DNA of 64,000 bases from Chloroflexota bacterium (GTDB taxonomy: Bacteria > Chloroflexota > Limnocylindria > Limnocylindrales > CSP1-4). The translations under genes were made by a program, and so were the position numbers. The number at the start of each line of letters is the position of its first letter. The stretch's first letter is position 1. The stretch covers positions 332,950-396,949 of the forward strand of contig CANJLL010000002.1 of the NCBI GenBank assembly GCA_947475545.1. Direction: 5' to 3'. The notes under the pieces were generated by a model, which saw only the letters and a program-made list of their open reading frames with translations, was not told where the DNA came from and searched no databases. Shown here one piece after another: positions 61,948 through 64,000 of this stretch.

Positions 61948-62352
61948 TTACGCGAGGACGAACTGCGGGATCTTGAGGTCGTCCGTCGACTGCTCGTAGA
62001 TCATCTTGACGCGGACGCCGATCCGGACCTTCTCCACGTCGTCCGTGCGGACGTTGGCCATGATCCGGACGCCCTCGTCCAGCTCCACGTTGACCACCGC
62101 GTACGGCTCCATGCCCTTGAATGCGGGCTGGGGCGATCGAATGATGGTGTACGAGTAGATGGTGCCGTTGCCCGAGACCGGGACGTAGCCCAGGTTGGGG
62201 GACATGCAGTTGGGGCACAGCGCGTGCGGGTAGAAGTGGACGGCGCCGCAGTCGCCGCACTTGGGAATGGCGAGGGCCTCGGCGTTGACGCTGTCCCAGT
62301 AGCGCCGGGTGATGCTGGTGGGGACCGGAACGGGTCGCTCCTTGCCTTCCAT
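61948..62352 (-). CDS. DUF35 OB-fold protein with zinc ribbon (thiolase partner)
   Basis: 134 aa, GGAGG 7 bases before the ATG at 62352. The rubredoxin-like zinc ribbon is CGDCGAVHFYPHALCPNC near residues 32-49, followed by an OB-fold (GNGTIYSYTIIRSPQPAF, PYAVVNVELDEGVRIMANV). DUF35 proteins bind next to thiolase-like proteins and supply acyl-CoA binding, as in the Ltp2-ChsH2 aldolase and HMG-CoA synthase complexes. It lies 2 bases after the thiolase-like gene, so the two very likely form a complex. Confidence 0.88.
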   Translation of the reverse strand: MEGKERPVPVPTSITRRYWDSVNAEALAIPKCGDCGAVHFYPHALCPNCMSPNLGYVPVSGNGTIYSYTIIRSPQPAFKGMEPYAVVNVELDEGVRIMANVRTDDVEKVRIGVRVKMIYEQSTDDLKIPQFVLA

Positions 62353-62354
62353 GG

Positions 62355-63506
62355 TCAGACCTCCAGGACCGCAGCGACGCTGGTGTTCCAGTTGCGCAGG
62401 TAGTTGACGTAGCCGATGCCCGTCACCAGCGCGTTCTTGGGGTTGGGGATCTGGCGATCCCCGCCCTCGCCGCGCAGCTGGCGAATGGCCTCCACCGGCT
62501 GGATCATGCCGGCCGACAGGCCTGGCTGGCCCGCGGAGATCTGGCCGCCGCCCGTGTTGAGCGGCAGCTTGCCCAGGTGGGACAGGTCCGTTGCAGCGAT
62601 GAACGCCGGCCCCTCGCCCTTGGCACAGAAGCCCAGGTCCTCCACCGCCAGGACGAGCGCGACCGTGAAGTCGTCGTACGGCTGGAGCTGATCCACGTCG
62701 TCGTGACGCAGGCCGGCCATGGCCAGCGCCTTGGGCCCGGAGATCGAGAAACCGGTCTTGGTCACATCGGGCAGCGGGTTGGCGGCGTCGAAGTTGTGGC
62801 TCTCCGAGTAGCCAGTCAGGTAGACCGGCTTGTCCGTGAGCTGGCGGGCGCGCTTGCCGCTGGTGACGATGAGGGCGAGGCCGCCGTCGCAATGCATGAC
62901 GCAGTCGAGGAGGCGGATCCCCTCGCCGATGATCTTGGAGGCGTAGTAGTCCTCGCGGGTCATCGGCGTGCGCAGCAGCGCGAGCGGGTTGAGCTCGGCG
63001 TGACGGCGCTGGGTCATGGCGATCTTGCACATCGCCTCGCCCGGGTCCGTGTACTGGTGCTTGTAGCGGTTGACGATGAGGCCGAAGAGGCCTGGCGGGC
63101 CGGCCGGGCCGTAGGCCTCCTCGAACTCCACCCGGTAGCCCACCTGCTTCTTGGGCTCGATGGTGGGCACGTCGGCCATGGCGACCAGCACGGTCTCGGC
63201 GAAGCCGGCCTTGATCGCCGCCCCGGCACGCGCGATGGCCGCGACCGGCGAGCCACCCCCGATGTCCACGCTCTCCAGCCAGCCGGGGGACATGCCCAGG
63301 GCCTCGGCGGCGAGGATGCTCCAGAACGGGCTGCCGCCGCTGCCCAGCGCGGCGTTGGTGATCAGGCCATCGATCTCGGCCTTCTCGACCCCCGTGGCAC
63401 GCATCGCCCCGGATGCGGCCTCGGAGAGCCAGTCGAAGATGTCGCGACCACTCTTGCGCTTGGACGGCGCCTCGTAGTAGCCCGCGATCGCGATCTCACG
63501 ATCCAT
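62355..63506 (-). CDS. thiolase-like protein (SCP-x/Ltp type), nucleophilic Cys absent
   Basis: 383 aa; ATG at 63506 with GGAGAG 5 bases upstream. The thiolase fold is evident: IAGYYEAPSKRKSGRDIFDWLSEAA, DGLITNAALGSG, HCDGGLALIVTS and LPLNTGGGQISAGQPGLSAG, the last matching the GGG-H-G region of lipid-transfer thiolases. Where thiolases have the acylated Cys the sequence is ESVDIGGGSPVAAIARAGAA, so it cannot work as a normal thiolase. Similar Cys-less proteins (Ltp2) with DUF35 partners act as retro-aldolases on beta-hydroxyacyl-CoAs. That reading fits the enoyl-CoA hydratase gene just upstream. Confidence 0.82.
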   Translation of the reverse strand: MDREIAIAGYYEAPSKRKSGRDIFDWLSEAASGAMRATGVEKAEIDGLITNAALGSGGSPFWSILAAEALGMSPGWLESVDIGGGSPVAAIARAGAAIKAGFAETVLVAMADVPTIEPKKQVGYRVEFEEAYGPAGPPGLFGLIVNRYKHQYTDPGEAMCKIAMTQRRHAELNPLALLRTPMTREDYYASKIIGEGIRLLDCVMHCDGGLALIVTSGKRARQLTDKPVYLTGYSESHNFDAANPLPDVTKTGFSISGPKALAMAGLRHDDVDQLQPYDDFTVALVLAVEDLGFCAKGEGPAFIAATDLSHLGKLPLNTGGGQISAGQPGLSAGMIQPVEAIRQLRGEGGDRQIPNPKNALVTGIGYVNYLRNWNTSVAAVLEV

Positions 63507-63519
63507 GCTCACTCTCCGG

Positions 63520-64000
63520 CTACTTGCCCTGCCAGACCGGTGGACGCTTCTCGACAAAGGAGCGTGGCCCCTCCTTCGAGTCCTCCGTCTGGCCGAGCAG
63601 GATGGCGAGGTCGGCCTCCAGGCGGAGACCCTCCTCCAGCGACAGGTCGAGGCCCTTGTTGATGGCCTCCTTGATGAACCGCGCCGACACCGGCGCCCCC
63701 TTGAGGATGGTGGCCGCCAGGCGGTGGGCCGCGGGCAGCAGGTCGGCCGGCTCGACGACCTCGTTGACCAGGCCGATGCGATAGGCCTCGGCCGCGTCGA
63801 TGGGCTCCCCGGTCAGGGCGATCTTCATGGCGTGGCCCGGGCCGACCAGGCGCGAGAGGCGCTGGCTGCCGCCCGCGCCCGGCATGATGCCGCGCCGGAT
63901 CTCGGTCAGGCCGATCTTCGCGTTGGTCGCGGCGATGCGGAGGTCGCACGCGAGCGAGATCTCCAGTCCGCCGCCCAGGCACCAGCCGTGGATGGCGGCG
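63520..64000 (-). CDS. enoyl-CoA hydratase/isomerase (5' end outside window)
   Basis: C-terminal 159 residues of a crotonase-fold protein; the start lies beyond base 64000. Visible are AAIHGWCLGGGLEISLACDLRIAATNAKIG (CoA-binding and oxyanion-hole region), EIRRGIMPGAGGSQRLSRLVG with the usual Gly-rich loop, and the C-terminal KRPPVW. It would hydrate the enoyl-CoA made by an acyl-CoA dehydrogenase. The thiolase-like gene begins 13 bases after its stop, so these three minus-strand genes form one unit. Confidence 0.9.
   Translation of the reverse strand, partial: AAIHGWCLGGGLEISLACDLRIAATNAKIGLTEIRRGIMPGAGGSQRLSRLVGPGHAMKIALTGEPIDAAEAYRIGLVNEVVEPADLLPAAHRLAATILKGAPVSARFIKEAINKGLDLSLEEGLRLEADLAILLGQTEDSKEGPRSFVEKRPPVWQGK

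Noticed and set aside
1..64000. tRNA, rRNA, insertion sequences or prophage genes.
   Set aside because: No conserved tRNA arms or CCA ends, rRNA segments, transposases, integrases or phage structural genes were recognised on either strand.

Overview
The window is 64 kb of GC-rich DNA (about 70% by eye), densely packed with short-overlap operons. It looks like a chromosome segment of a free-living, prototrophic, probably aerobic bacterium. Gene content and style (fused MoaD-MoaE, UPF0173 hydrolase, MarP-like protease, DUF885, class III CoA-transferases, NitT/TauT-type ABC transporter) would fit a high-GC Chloroflexota lineage of the Limnocylindria/Ellin6529 kind. This assignment is an inference; an actinobacterial relative cannot be excluded. 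No rRNA, tRNA, CRISPR array, prophage or insertion sequence was recognised.

Layout. 1-8.4 kb: a membrane-anchored M1-like zinc protease (cut by the window edge), a class A beta-lactamase-like serine hydrolase, a ferritin-like VioB-type protein, a small membrane protein and a GMC alcohol oxidase. 8.4-11.7 kb: a frameshifted receiver-domain gene, then a two-subunit ThDP decarboxylase (sulfopyruvate decarboxylase type) followed by a UbiD decarboxylase. 12.3-16.8 kb (minus): a pyrimidine operon pyrE, PRTase-like, M20 amidohydrolase, pyrK, pyrD. 17-25 kb: tandem universal stress protein; a minus operon of membrane protein, O-methyltransferase, MoaD-MoaE fusion and a lysine 5,6-aminomutase-alpha-like protein; a UPF0173 hydrolase; a GGDEF-EAL protein. 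25-28 kb: an acetolactate-synthase-like gene broken by an amber codon, a secreted HNH nuclease, and MscL with a zinc ribbon.

28-48 kb is a branched-chain amino acid locus. On the minus strand ilvB-ilvN-ilvC-leuA-leuB-cimA, a free-standing LeuA regulatory domain and pheA form one tightly overlapped operon; leuC-leuD and ilvD lie on the plus strand. Between the two halves sits an accessory island (38.2-41.1 kb) with an AbiE-type toxin-antitoxin pair, whose toxin carries an early amber codon, plus a third gene. Upstream of ilvB the sequence shows a good candidate transcription attenuator: promoter, a 71-codon Leu/Ile/Val-rich ORF using codons rare here (CTT, ATT, GTA), a terminator hairpin and a perfectly complementary 13-nt antiterminator segment.

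48-64 kb reads as uptake and catabolism: a complete NitT/TauT-type ABC transporter, an MBL hydrolase, a 2-hydroxyacid dehydrogenase, nitronate monooxygenase, an LLM flavin monooxygenase, acyl-CoA dehydrogenase, two class III CoA-transferases, a thiolase-like/DUF35 pair and enoyl-CoA hydratase (cut by the right edge). Together they could import a small organic compound, oxidise it, activate it to a CoA thioester and shorten it; the substrate is unknown. Longer intergenic gaps hold short tandem repeats and one dispersed repeat.
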